NCBI GenBank assembly: GCA_966250335.1
Contig: CBINGZ010000002.1
Span: 62,001-126,000 of the forward strand
DNA from: OLB7 sp966250335
Lineage (GTDB): Bacteria > Bacteroidota > Ignavibacteria > OLB7
Direction of reading: 5' to 3'
Length of the DNA stretch: 64,000 bases
The position numbers and the translations under genes were made by a program. This document shows, piece after piece, positions 41,122-49,125 of this stretch. Positions within the stretch are counted from its first letter, which is position 1. Each line of letters starts with the position of its first letter. The notes under the pieces are model-generated. The model was not told where the DNA came from, ran no database searches, and saw only the letters and a list, made by a program, of their open reading frames with translations.

Positions 41122-43557
41122 TCAGTCGGGATAGGCGATCTGTCGCAGCCGGGACGGGGGCTCGGTCCCCTGGTCGCTCAGGAACGCCCGGCGACAGCGT
41201 TCGAAGACGTTGCGGATTTCTCCTCTGCGGCCCCGTTCGCGCAGGGCCAGCATCAGGATCTCGTAGGCGCGTTCGCTGGTGTCGTCGCACTCCAGGATGC
41301 GCCGCGCCGTGTCGCCGGCCAGTTCGACGGCTCCGCGGCGGAGATGTTCGGCGGCGACATATTCCATCGCCTCAAGATATGCATCCTTCAGAAGATCGCG
41401 TTCCGATGTCGTCCATTCCTCGAAGGCGTCCTCCTTCAGGAAGTCGCCGCCGTAGAGCGCTGCGGCATCGGAGTAGAGGCGGACGCGCTCCTCGGCCGTG
41501 GCGCTTCTGCGGGCGTAGACGATCATCTCCTTGAAGCGGAGGAAATCGATCATGGCGTTCTCCCCCAGATCGAGCGTGTACGCCCTGTCGCTGCTGGTCA
41601 GATAGCGCGAGGGGGCATGGGGATCGCGCGCAGGTTCAAGGGCGGCGCGGACATGGGAGACGGCGTTCATCACCAGCAGTTCGGTCCCTCCGCCGGCCCC
41701 CCAGAGTTTTTCCATGATCTCGTCGACGGTGAGGGCGCGGCGGTGATTGATGAGAAGGAGCTTGAAGAGATCGCGCGCCTTCTTCCGTTTCCAGTCCCCC
41801 TTGGAGAGCTCCCCTCCGGGGAGTTTCACCCTGAACTCGCCGAAGGTGACGACGACGATCTCGGCGACCCGCGCCGCGGGAGCGATCGTCCCGGATGAAC
41901 TCTGCGGATCGGATTCGGATATTCCGGCGAGTGCGGCGGCGATCCGGGCGGAGGACCATCTGCGGACCGCCGCGCCGACCTCCGAGACATCCCCCTCCTC
42001 CAGCCCCAGCTCCTCCCCCTGGCGTGCCAGTTCGTTCTGTTCCAGCCTGACCAGGATGTCGCGAACCCGCCCGGCGGAGCGTTCATTGAACATCTCCTGC
42101 ATCCGTTCCTGATGCCGTCCTCTGTAGTAGGCGGATCTGCGGCCGTGCCCGGCGGAGGCGTGAACCTCGGCCAGCGACGCGAATATCTTCGCCTCCTGAT
42201 CGCGGTTTCCGGTCTCCGCCGAGAGGGCAAGCCCCTGCTCCAGCAGTTCAATCGCAATGGGATACTCGCCGAGTCCCCCCTGGAGCGTTCCGAGCGCAAG
42301 AAGCGCCGTGACCTCCACCTGGCGGTCGCCGGAGCCGGCGGAGATATCGAGACAGCGCCTGTAGTAATCGGCGGCGCGACTGTGATCGCCGAGCGCTCCG
42401 TGCAGATCGCCGATGGCGGTCAGCACCCAGCCGGTGCCGTAGGTGTCGCCGAGCCCCTCCAGAATCCGGAGGCTTCTGACGTAATGGAGAAGCGCCCGCG
42501 CGTGATCGCCCGCCGACTCGTAGCAGCGTCCCACATGGTTCAGCGAAAACGCCTCTCCCCGGCTGTATCCGATCTGCCGCGATATTCCCAGGCTCCGCGT
42601 GAAATATTCCATCGCCCGCACCCTGTCCCCCAGCGCCTGGTACATCTGGCCGACGCCGTTCAGCGCCACCGACATCCCCTCCCTGTCCCCGATCTCCTCG
42701 GTGATCCTGAGGCTTCCCAGATGCGCCTCCATCGCGCTCGGATATTCACCGAGCGAAGCGTAGATGACCGCGATATTGTTGTAGGAGACCCCCATCCCCC
42801 ATCTGTCGTCGATCAGTTTCTTCAGCTCCAGACTGCGGAGGTTATGGGCGAGCGACTCGGCGTTGCTGCCGATCCGTTCATGGACGGTTCCGATATTTCC
42901 GCTGGCGTACGCTTCCAGCCTGATGTTGGAGATTTCGCGGGCGATCTCCAGGCAGCGGGTGTAGAGATCCAGGGCCTCGGCGTAGCTTCCGCATCGTTCT
43001 CGGATATTTCCGACGGCAAGGAGGACGCACGCCTCCTCCGCTCTGTCTCCGATCGCGATCGTCAGGTCCAGGCTCCGGGCCAGGAAGTCGAGAGCCCCCC
43101 CGGTATCCCCGAGCATGTTCCGGATCTGCCCCATGCCGCGCAGCGCCGACGCCTCGATATCGGGGCGCTCCTTTGCCAGCTCGATGCTTCGAATGTGCAG
43201 AGCGGTCGACTCCTCGATGTTGGCAAGGCGGTACTGGGCCCAGGCGAGCACGTTCAGGGCGTACGCCTCCTCGACCCTCTCCCCCTCTTCCACGGCGGCG
43301 CTGCGCGCCTCTTCGGCCAGATCGTTCGCCGTCGTGTAGTCGGAGCGCATCAGGTGGGAGGCGGCGAGGTTCCGGACCGACGCGACGATCCCCCGCCGGT
43401 AGCCGATCTCCCCGGAGAGACGACGCGCCTCCAGGGCGAGTTCGGCCGTCCGTTCGGGATTTCCCATCCGGTGAGCCCATGCCTCGGCGTTGAGAGCGTC
43501 GACGGCGGCCGTCGACGGTGTATCGTAATCCTTATGCTGTCCGTTCCTTGTCGTCAC
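41122..43557 (-). CDS. TPR and BTAD/OmpR-type DNA-binding regulator
   Basis: The protein has about 811 residues if the GTG at 43557 is used; an ORF-extending start at 43746 would overlap the divergent glycosyltransferase start and lacks TPR sequence. About twelve TPR units fill residues 20-490 ('ALNGVGQMYQALGDRVRAME' and the like). A linker leads to a SARP-like winged helix ('VVTFGEFRVKLPGGELSKGD', 'DLFKLLLINHRRALTVDEIM'). A bacterial transcriptional activation domain follows ('YSDAAALYGGDFL', 'ASERAYEILMLALRERGRRG' region). It is probably a transcription regulator with an unknown ligand. SARP-type order is reversed relative to actinobacterial SARPs, where the DNA-binding domain is N-terminal. 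Confidence 0.83.
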   Translation of the reverse strand: MTTRNGQHKDYDTPSTAAVDALNAEAWAHRMGNPERTAELALEARRLSGEIGYRRGIVASVRNLAASHLMRSDYTTANDLAEEARSAAVEEGERVEEAYALNVLAWAQYRLANIEESTALHIRSIELAKERPDIEASALRGMGQIRNMLGDTGGALDFLARSLDLTIAIGDRAEEACVLLAVGNIRERCGSYAEALDLYTRCLEIAREISNIRLEAYASGNIGTVHERIGSNAESLAHNLRSLELKKLIDDRWGMGVSYNNIAVIYASLGEYPSAMEAHLGSLRITEEIGDREGMSVALNGVGQMYQALGDRVRAMEYFTRSLGISRQIGYSRGEAFSLNHVGRCYESAGDHARALLHYVRSLRILEGLGDTYGTGWVLTAIGDLHGALGDHSRAADYYRRCLDISAGSGDRQVEVTALLALGTLQGGLGEYPIAIELLEQGLALSAETGNRDQEAKIFASLAEVHASAGHGRRSAYYRGRHQERMQEMFNERSAGRVRDILVRLEQNELARQGEELGLEEGDVSEVGAAVRRWSSARIAAALAGISESDPQSSSGTIAPAARVAEIVVVTFGEFRVKLPGGELSKGDWKRKKARDLFKLLLINHRRALTVDEIMEKLWGAGGGTELLVMNAVSHVRAALEPARDPHAPSRYLTSSDRAYTLDLGENAMIDFLRFKEMIVYARRSATAEERVRLYSDAAALYGGDFLKEDAFEEWTTSERDLLKDAYLEAMEYVAAEHLRRGAVELAGDTARRILECDDTSERAYEILMLALRERGRRGEIRNVFERCRRAFLSDQGTEPPSRLRQIAYPD

Positions 43558-43675
43558 ACGGGAATATCGAATATTCGTCCCGGCCGGAAAAGGAAACAAC
43601 GAGTGTTCGTATACTCGCGCTTCCGGCGCGCGACCGCAGAGGGCACGCCTCCGTTCATCGATCCTATCCGTCCGG

Positions 43676-44845
43676 ATGAGAAGACCCCTGAAGATCGCCC
43701 TGATCCAGTACGGCGACGCCCGCAACGTCCGCGAATGGTCGGGCACGACATATTTCTCGAAGCAGGCGATCGATCGTCATGTCGGCGACGTGGTCGATCT
43801 GACGCCGGTCCCCTTCAGCACCGCCCCCTACCGCGCGGCGGCGCGGCTGCTGAGCGCCGTCACGCGACGGCGTCATGCCTTCAACCAGGACCCCCTCTTC
43901 TCCAGGAGAGTCGGGGCATACTTCTCACGCAAGCTGGCCGAGGGGGAGTACGATCTCGCCTACTCCCCCGCCGGCTCGGCGACCCTGGCGTATCTGCGGA
44001 GTCCGGTTCCCACCATCTACTATTCCGATGCCACCTGGCGCGTGGTGCAGAACTACTACGACTGCTACTCGGATGCGGGGACGCGAACGGCGGCCGGAGG
44101 GGAGGAGCTTGAACGACGGGCGCTCTCCAACGTCTCGCTCGCTCTCTTCAGCTCCGACTGGGCGCGCGGCTCGGCGGTGAACGACTACGGCGTGCCGGAG
44201 GAGCGGGCGCGGACCGTCTACATCGGCGCCAATCTCCCCAACCCTCCCGACGACACGATCGCCCGCGCCCGGGAGCTCGGAAGGACGATCCGGCTGCTGA
44301 TGGTCGGGGTGTCGTGGGAGATCAAGGGGGGAGCGGTCGCGCTGGAGACGCTGATCCGGCTGCTGGAGCGGGGGGTCGACGCCGAGCTCACCGTCGTGGG
44401 ATGCAGCGCACCGGAGGGGACGGCCCATCCCCGGATGCGGGTGATCCCCTTCCTCGACAAGCGGGTCGACGCCGAACGGGAGCTGTTCGAATCGCTCTGG
44501 GGGGATGCGACCTTCTTCCTCCTTCCGACCCGGTTCGAGGCCGCCGGGGTCGTCTTCTGCGAGGCCGGGGCCTACGGGCTGCCGTCGCTGGCGACACATA
44601 CCGGCGGGGTGACATCGCTGATACGGGAGGGGCTCAACGGGTATACGCTTCCGGAGGGAGCGTCGGGGGCCGACTACGCCGATCGGATCGTGGAGATCGC
44701 CGCCGACCCGATCCGCTACCGCGAGCTCTGCGCCGGCAGCCGCCGCGAGTACGAGACCCGGCTGAACTGGGACGTCTGGGGGAAACGGGTGGCCGAGGCG
44801 GTGGAGGAACTCTTCCCGAACTTCCGGGGAAGGACAAAAGGTTGA
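43676..44845 (+). CDS. GT4-like glycosyltransferase (GT-B fold)
   Basis: The protein has 389 residues. 'ARTVYIGANLPNPPDDTIAR', 'RLLMVGVSWEIKGGAVALET' and 'FFLLPTRFEAAGVVFCEAGA' then 'GLPSLATHTGGVTSLIREGL' match the C-terminal nucleotide-sugar domain of family 4, with the usual ExxG-type motif (E in 'CEAGAYGLP'). The donor and acceptor are unknown. It is transcribed divergently from the TPR-BTAD regulator with 118 bases between starts, which suggests shared control. It is a single gene, followed by tRNA-His. Confidence 0.87.
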   Translation: MRRPLKIALIQYGDARNVREWSGTTYFSKQAIDRHVGDVVDLTPVPFSTAPYRAAARLLSAVTRRRHAFNQDPLFSRRVGAYFSRKLAEGEYDLAYSPAGSATLAYLRSPVPTIYYSDATWRVVQNYYDCYSDAGTRTAAGGEELERRALSNVSLALFSSDWARGSAVNDYGVPEERARTVYIGANLPNPPDDTIARARELGRTIRLLMVGVSWEIKGGAVALETLIRLLERGVDAELTVVGCSAPEGTAHPRMRVIPFLDKRVDAERELFESLWGDATFFLLPTRFEAAGVVFCEAGAYGLPSLATHTGGVTSLIREGLNGYTLPEGASGADYADRIVEIAADPIRYRELCAGSRREYETRLNWDVWGKRVAEAVEELFPNFRGRTKG

Positions 44846-44915
44846 ACAGTTACAATCTGGGATTGTTCGGATCTCTCGAATTCCCTACGTTTGTCCCCCT
44901 GTAAGGAAAACAGAT

Positions 44916-44990
44916 GGCGGGCGTAGCTCAGGTGGTTAGAGCGTCTGGTTGTGGCCCAGAAGGTCGTGGGTTCAAGTCCCATCGCTCGCC
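44916..44990 (+). tRNA. tRNA-His (anticodon GTG)
   Basis: A full cloverleaf can be drawn. The acceptor stem 44917-44923 pairs with 44983-44989 (one G-U). The D arm is 44926-44929 with GAGC, the anticodon stem TCTGG/CCAGA has loop TTGTGGC (anticodon 44951-44953), and the T arm is GTGGG/CCCAT around TTCAAGT. The extra G-1 (44916) faces C73 (44990), the identity feature of tRNA-His. CCA is not encoded. Confidence 0.96.
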
Positions 44991-45000
44991 CGAACGTCAA

Positions 45001-45034
45001 GGCGCAACGGTTTACTCCGTATGCGCCTTTTTTT
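45001..45034 (+). terminator. Rho-independent terminator after tRNA-His
   Basis: GGCGCAACGG (45001-45010) pairs with CCGTATGCGCC (45017-45027) with one bulge and a 6-base loop, and seven U follow (45028-45034). It lies 10 bases after the tRNA. Confidence 0.88.
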
Positions 45035-45170
45035 ATCGGGAAACCCGACCCCCCGGAGGGTTGGGATTTTCGAAGATATCTCTAAATTCACCCCTTCCCT
45101 ACGGGGCTCATGCCGCCGATCGATCGGATCGATCGCGCGTGCAAACCAACTACTGACGACACTCCAACTC

Positions 45171-46625
45171 ATGGTCCGCGTCCGCTTTGCTCCCTCTCCC
45201 ACGGGAATGCTGCACGTCGGCAGTCTTCGCACTGCACTCTACAACTACCTTTTTGCGCGCCATCACGGCGGCGTCTGCGTGCTTCGTGTGGAGGATACGG
45301 ACCAAACCAGGTTCGTGGAAGGGGCCGAGCAGAACTGCCTGGATATGTGCAGGTGGGCGGGAATCGAATTCGACGAGGGCCCCCATGTCGGCGGCCCCTA
45401 CGGTCCCTACCGTCAGTCCGAACGGACCGGGCTCTACCGTCATTACTCCAACATCCTGATCGAGCGCGGCACCGCCTACTATGCGTTCGACACATCGGAG
45501 GAGCTCGACAGGATGCGGGAGCGCCAGCAGCAGGCCGGGATCGCGCCGAAGTACGACCGTTCCTCCATGCGGAACCAGTACACCCTCGGCGAGGAGGAGA
45601 CGAAACGGCTTCTGGAATCGGGCGCCGATCATACCGTGCGCCTCTTCGTCCCGCTGACCGGAGAGACCCGTACCAGCGACATCGTCCGCGGGGAGAGCGT
45701 CTTCGCCAACAGGACGATCGACGATCAGATTCTCCTGAAGTCGGACGGCTTCCCGACATATCATCTTGCGAACATCGTGGACGACCACCTGATGCAGATC
45801 ACCCATGTGATCCGCGCCGAGGAGTGGCTCCCCTCGCTGCCGAAGCATGTGATCCTCTATGATGCGTTCGGCTGGGAGAAGCCGCAGTTCGCCCACCTTC
45901 CCCTGCTTCTCAGCCCCGCGCGGAAGAAGCTCTCGAAGCGGGACGGCGATGTCGCCGTTTTCGATTACAAGGAGAAGGGATATCTGCCGGAGGCGCTCGT
46001 CAACTTCGTCGCGCTGCTGGGATGGAACCCGACGGCCGACCGGGAGATCTTCCCGCTGAAGGAGATGGAGGAACTGTTCAACCTTGAGAAGGTGAACAAG
46101 GCCGGGGCGATCTTCGATGTGGAGAAGCTGAAGTGGATGAACGGCATGTATCTCCGTCAGTTGCCGGCCGAGCGGCTGATGAAGGATCTGATGCCGCTGC
46201 TGAACGCCGCCGGGTTCGGCGATGTGGACCCCGACTACGCCACCGTCGTGATCGATCTGGTGAAGGAGCGGATCAACTTCGTGGCGGACGTGCCGGTCTT
46301 CGCCGACTACATGTTCGGTCCGGTCGGATCGTTCGACGAGGAATATGCGGCCAAGCACTGGAAACCGGAGACGAGCGGGCAGATGCTGGAGCTCGCCTCG
46401 CGCTTCGAGAAGCTGGAGCCGATCGAATGGAAAACGCCGATGATCGAGGGGGTGGTCCGGGGGTATTCCGAGGAGATCGGGATATCGGCCGGCAAGCTGA
46501 TCCATCCGATGCGCCTCTCGATCACCGGGAAAAGAGTCGGCGCGGGGATGTTCGAGACGATGGAAGTGCTGGGGAAGGAGACTTCCACGGCACGGCTCCG
46601 CGAGTACGCCGAATCGAAGCGATAG
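45171..46625 (+). CDS. gltX: Glutamyl-tRNA synthetase
   Basis: The protein has 484 residues from the ATG at 45171. The class-I signature is 'VRFAPSPTGMLHVGSLRTAL' (HIGH as HVGS) and the second is 'ARKKLSKRDGDVAVFDYKEK' (KMSKS as LSKRD). 'VLRVEDTDQTRF' and 'IDDQILLKSDGFPTYHLANI' fit a GluRS/GlnRS of the discriminating or non-discriminating type. It charges tRNA-Glu in the cytosol. No Shine-Dalgarno is apparent. The gene follows the tRNA-His terminator by about 135 bases and probably has its own promoter. Confidence 0.95.
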   Translation: MVRVRFAPSPTGMLHVGSLRTALYNYLFARHHGGVCVLRVEDTDQTRFVEGAEQNCLDMCRWAGIEFDEGPHVGGPYGPYRQSERTGLYRHYSNILIERGTAYYAFDTSEELDRMRERQQQAGIAPKYDRSSMRNQYTLGEEETKRLLESGADHTVRLFVPLTGETRTSDIVRGESVFANRTIDDQILLKSDGFPTYHLANIVDDHLMQITHVIRAEEWLPSLPKHVILYDAFGWEKPQFAHLPLLLSPARKKLSKRDGDVAVFDYKEKGYLPEALVNFVALLGWNPTADREIFPLKEMEELFNLEKVNKAGAIFDVEKLKWMNGMYLRQLPAERLMKDLMPLLNAAGFGDVDPDYATVVIDLVKERINFVADVPVFADYMFGPVGSFDEEYAAKHWKPETSGQMLELASRFEKLEPIEWKTPMIEGVVRGYSEEIGISAGKLIHPMRLSITGKRVGAGMFETMEVLGKETSTARLREYAESKR

Positions 46626-46692
46626 CGACGAGCGCCGTTCCGACCGCCGGAGAGCGCGGCCGGGACGGCGCAGATCACTGAACTGCCGACTC

Positions 46693-47559
46693 ATGCGAAC
46701 CACACACAAGACCAGGCTCATAGGAATCCTTGCCCACCCGCTGGGCGAGGATCTGATTCACGAGATCTTCTCCTGGGCTGTCGAGATCACGGGGGCGGAT
46801 ATCGCCACCCTCATCTTCGACGCCCAGGCAAAGCATATCGGCGACACGGTCCATGCCCTGCATGCCCTCCATGCCAACGGCGTCTATCTGACCGGCAGGC
46901 TGCGGACGGCCGCCGCCGGGGTCGTCGACTACCTCTCGGACGAGGCGCACGGAACCGGCGTGATCAACACCATCACGTTCGATGGGGACAGGACCACCGG
47001 GCACAACACCGAGGCGCGCGCGATCGTATCGGTGCTCGATCCATGGAAGAAGAACTTCGCCAAGGGGAGCGCGGTGATTCTGGGAGGCGGAGCGATGGCC
47101 CGTTCGGTCGCCTACGCGCTCGTCAGGCATTTCAGGATCAAGCATGTGGCGATCGCCGACAGGTCGCTGCAGCAGGCGCAGATACTCCGGCAGGCGTTCA
47201 TCGACCTTGTGCCGACCTCGCAGATCGAGGCGCACGAACTCTTCCCCCCCGATATCGCCCAGCTTCTCGCCGAGGCGCGGCTGATCGTCAACACCACGCC
47301 GCTGGGGACGATCGCCAGCATCGACCAGACGCCGATCACGATCCCCGACATCTTCCATAACCGGCAGACGGTGCTCGACGTGAACTTCGGTCCGGCCGTC
47401 ACGAAGATGCTGCAGGATGCGACCGACGCCGGCGCGACGACCATCAGCGGCGTGGAGGTGCTGATCCGCCAGGTCGCCTACGCGTTCGAACTGCTGACGC
47501 AGAGCGAGTTCCCCACGGAGAAGATCCGCGAGATGATGGCAGAACACGAGATGGAGTAA
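46693..47559 (+). CDS. AroE-like (shikimate dehydrogenase family) protein lacking catalytic Lys and Asp
   Basis: The protein has 288 residues. The family layout is clear: 'TGVINTITFDGDRTTGHNTE', the NADP-binding loop 'GSAVILGGGAMARSVAYALV', 'LIVNTTPLGTIASID' and 'GVEVLIRQVAYAFELLT'. In shikimate dehydrogenase the catalytic pair is Lys (in VTxPxK) and Asp (in GxNTD). Here the first region reads YLTGRLRTAA without Lys and the second ends NTE (Glu107). Standard shikimate oxidation is therefore doubtful; an AroE-fold enzyme or structural relative is more likely. It is followed after three bases by a nucleosidase-like gene. Confidence 0.78.
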   Translation: MRTTHKTRLIGILAHPLGEDLIHEIFSWAVEITGADIATLIFDAQAKHIGDTVHALHALHANGVYLTGRLRTAAAGVVDYLSDEAHGTGVINTITFDGDRTTGHNTEARAIVSVLDPWKKNFAKGSAVILGGGAMARSVAYALVRHFRIKHVAIADRSLQQAQILRQAFIDLVPTSQIEAHELFPPDIAQLLAEARLIVNTTPLGTIASIDQTPITIPDIFHNRQTVLDVNFGPAVTKMLQDATDAGATTISGVEVLIRQVAYAFELLTQSEFPTEKIREMMAEHEME

Positions 47560-47562
47560 CGA

Positions 47563-48360
47563 GTGGAAGGAGCATCCTCTCCGGACCGTTCCCCCGTCGT
47601 CGTTATCATCTCGGCCGACACCGAGTGGCGGGCGTTCCTTGCGCTCCTGAAGGAACGCGAGACGCCCGCATCGCACCACGATTCGATTTCCAGCAGCGGT
47701 ACGCATCGTACACCGATTCAGTATGATCCGACCCCCTTCGGTGGGCTGGTCGGGGTCCCCATGCCCATTGGAGGCCGCGAGGAGACGATCTTCGTTCTGA
47801 AGGGAGGGTGGGGAAAGATCTCCGCCGCCGCCTCGGCGCAGTACGCGATCACCCGCTGGTCCCCCAGGCTGCTGGTGAACCTCGGCACATGCGGCGGGAT
47901 CGCCGGGGCCGCCGAGCGGGGGGAGATCGTGCTTGTGGATAGAACGGTCGTCTACGATGTGATCGAACAGATGGGAGATCCCGACGAGGCGATCGCCCAC
48001 TACTCCACCGTCATCGATCTCTCATGGGTCGATGAACAACTCCTCTCCTCCACAACCCCACTCCGACGCGGCCACATCCTCTCCGCCGACCGCGACCTGA
48101 CGGCAACGGAGACCGCGCACCTCGTTGAACGATACGACGCGACGGTCGCCGACTGGGAGTCGGGGGCGATCGCATGGACCGCCGCCCTGAACGGAACACC
48201 CCTCCTTATCCTCCGGGGAGTCACCGATCTCGTCGGGCCCGAGTCGGGCGAGGCCTACGACGGAAACGTGAACGTCTTCGTCGAGAACGCCGGATCGGTG
48301 ATCCGAAGACTGATGGAACTCCTCCCCACCTGGCTCGAAGCGTTCGACGCAGGAAGGTAA
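47563..48360 (+). CDS. Nucleoside phosphorylase/nucleosidase-like protein (MTAN family)
   Basis: The protein has 265 residues and starts with GTG three bases after the AroE-like stop, so the two are likely co-translated. 'VVVIISADTEWRAFLALLKE', 'LLVNLGTCGGIAGAAERGEI' and 'VADWESGAIAWTAALNGTPL' then 'LILRGVTDLVGPESGEAYDG' show the PNP_UDP_1 fold with the Glu and Asp of the active site. Members hydrolyse methylthioadenosine, S-adenosylhomocysteine or futalosine. A non-conserved insertion of about 30 residues follows the first strand. The true substrate is open. Confidence 0.82.
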   Translation: MEGASSPDRSPVVVIISADTEWRAFLALLKERETPASHHDSISSSGTHRTPIQYDPTPFGGLVGVPMPIGGREETIFVLKGGWGKISAAASAQYAITRWSPRLLVNLGTCGGIAGAAERGEIVLVDRTVVYDVIEQMGDPDEAIAHYSTVIDLSWVDEQLLSSTTPLRRGHILSADRDLTATETAHLVERYDATVADWESGAIAWTAALNGTPLLILRGVTDLVGPESGEAYDGNVNVFVENAGSVIRRLMELLPTWLEAFDAGR

Positions 48361-48429
48361 CGCCTCGCATCACGACCGGATTTATCACCCTCCTCAAATG
48401 AAGGGGTCCGCCCCTCTCCCGAAGCCCTG

Positions 48430-49125
48430 CGAAAGCCGTTGCTCTTCGAAAGCCGTTGCTACACCGCTCTACATCCTCTACTATACCCCCGTGAATCGCC
48501 TCTCCTTCTTCAAGCCCCGAAGGGGCGAGCCATGTGTAGCTGCCGACGCCCCCGATGTTCTTCAGCGCCGAAGGTGCGCACCGTTCTTCTTCATCCATGA
48601 CGGGAAGAATGGTACGCCCCTTCAGGGCTTGGGATATTATGGATGGCCTGTGGCTACACATCGGTGCTCCCTTCGGGAGTCGATCAGGAGGGCGGGGAGA
48701 CGCCCAGAAAGGAGACGCCCAGAAGCGAAGCGTCCGGCAATCCTGTGCGACTGCATTCACACATTCTCATTGGCTCGGATATCACAATTCGGACCCGACT
48801 GATCATCGTTCCTGAATCATTCCTCAGCGGATCGAGAAGAAGAGATAAATGAGGAACACCCGTCATCGCATCACCACTTCCTTCCGAAAGCCATTCCCAT
48901 TCCGAACCTCTTGCCTTCCGGAAGCTATTGCGAAGCCGCGCCACATTCTCTACTATAGTCCCCCATGAATCACCTTCTTCAAGCCCCGTAAGGGCGAACC
49001 AGATGTAGCCCCCGACGCCCCACATTGTTCTTTAGCGCCGTAGGTGCGCACCATTCTTTTTCCTGCATTATTCGTCCAACAGATCGAGAACAAGAGATCT
49101 ATGAGGAACACCCGTCATCGCATCG
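48430..49125. repeat. Repeat cluster with a tandem duplication ahead of the secreted-protein gene
   Basis: Two related units, about 48430-48873 and 48885-49125, occur head to tail. Shared parts, in order: an AGCCRTTSC motif, TCTACTATA, CTTCTTCAAGCCCCG with the palindrome GCCCCGNARGGGCGARCCA (48514-48532; 48983-49001), the 25-base AGCGCCG module (48564-48588; 49034-49058), GATCGAGAA, and ATGAGGAACACCCGTC followed by ATCGCATC (48849; 49101). The first unit carries an additional ~150 bases. 14-bp doublets lie at 48430/48447 and 48696/48711. No gene is present. Confidence 0.8.
48564..48629. repeat. Large imperfect inverted repeat with palindromic loop
   Basis: The AGCGCCG module (48564-48589) is followed by a palindromic TCAT-CC-ATGA centre and then by an inverted relative ending at 48629 (reverse complement AGCCCTGAAGGGGCGTACC...). 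About 20 of 26 positions match. It would form a long RNA or DNA hairpin. Confidence 0.65.

Noticed and set aside
43558..43746. Upstream extension of the TPR-BTAD regulator
   Set aside because: It would overlap the divergent glycosyltransferase start, contains no TPR, and the GTG at 43557 fits the domain boundary better.
44914..45156. Short open frame across the tRNA gene
   Set aside because: It overlaps a fully folded tRNA-His and its terminator.
48430..48730. Possible CRISPR-like spaced repeats
   Set aside because: Repeats occur only as doublets with 1-3 bp gaps and differ from each other; there are no uniform spacers and no cas genes.
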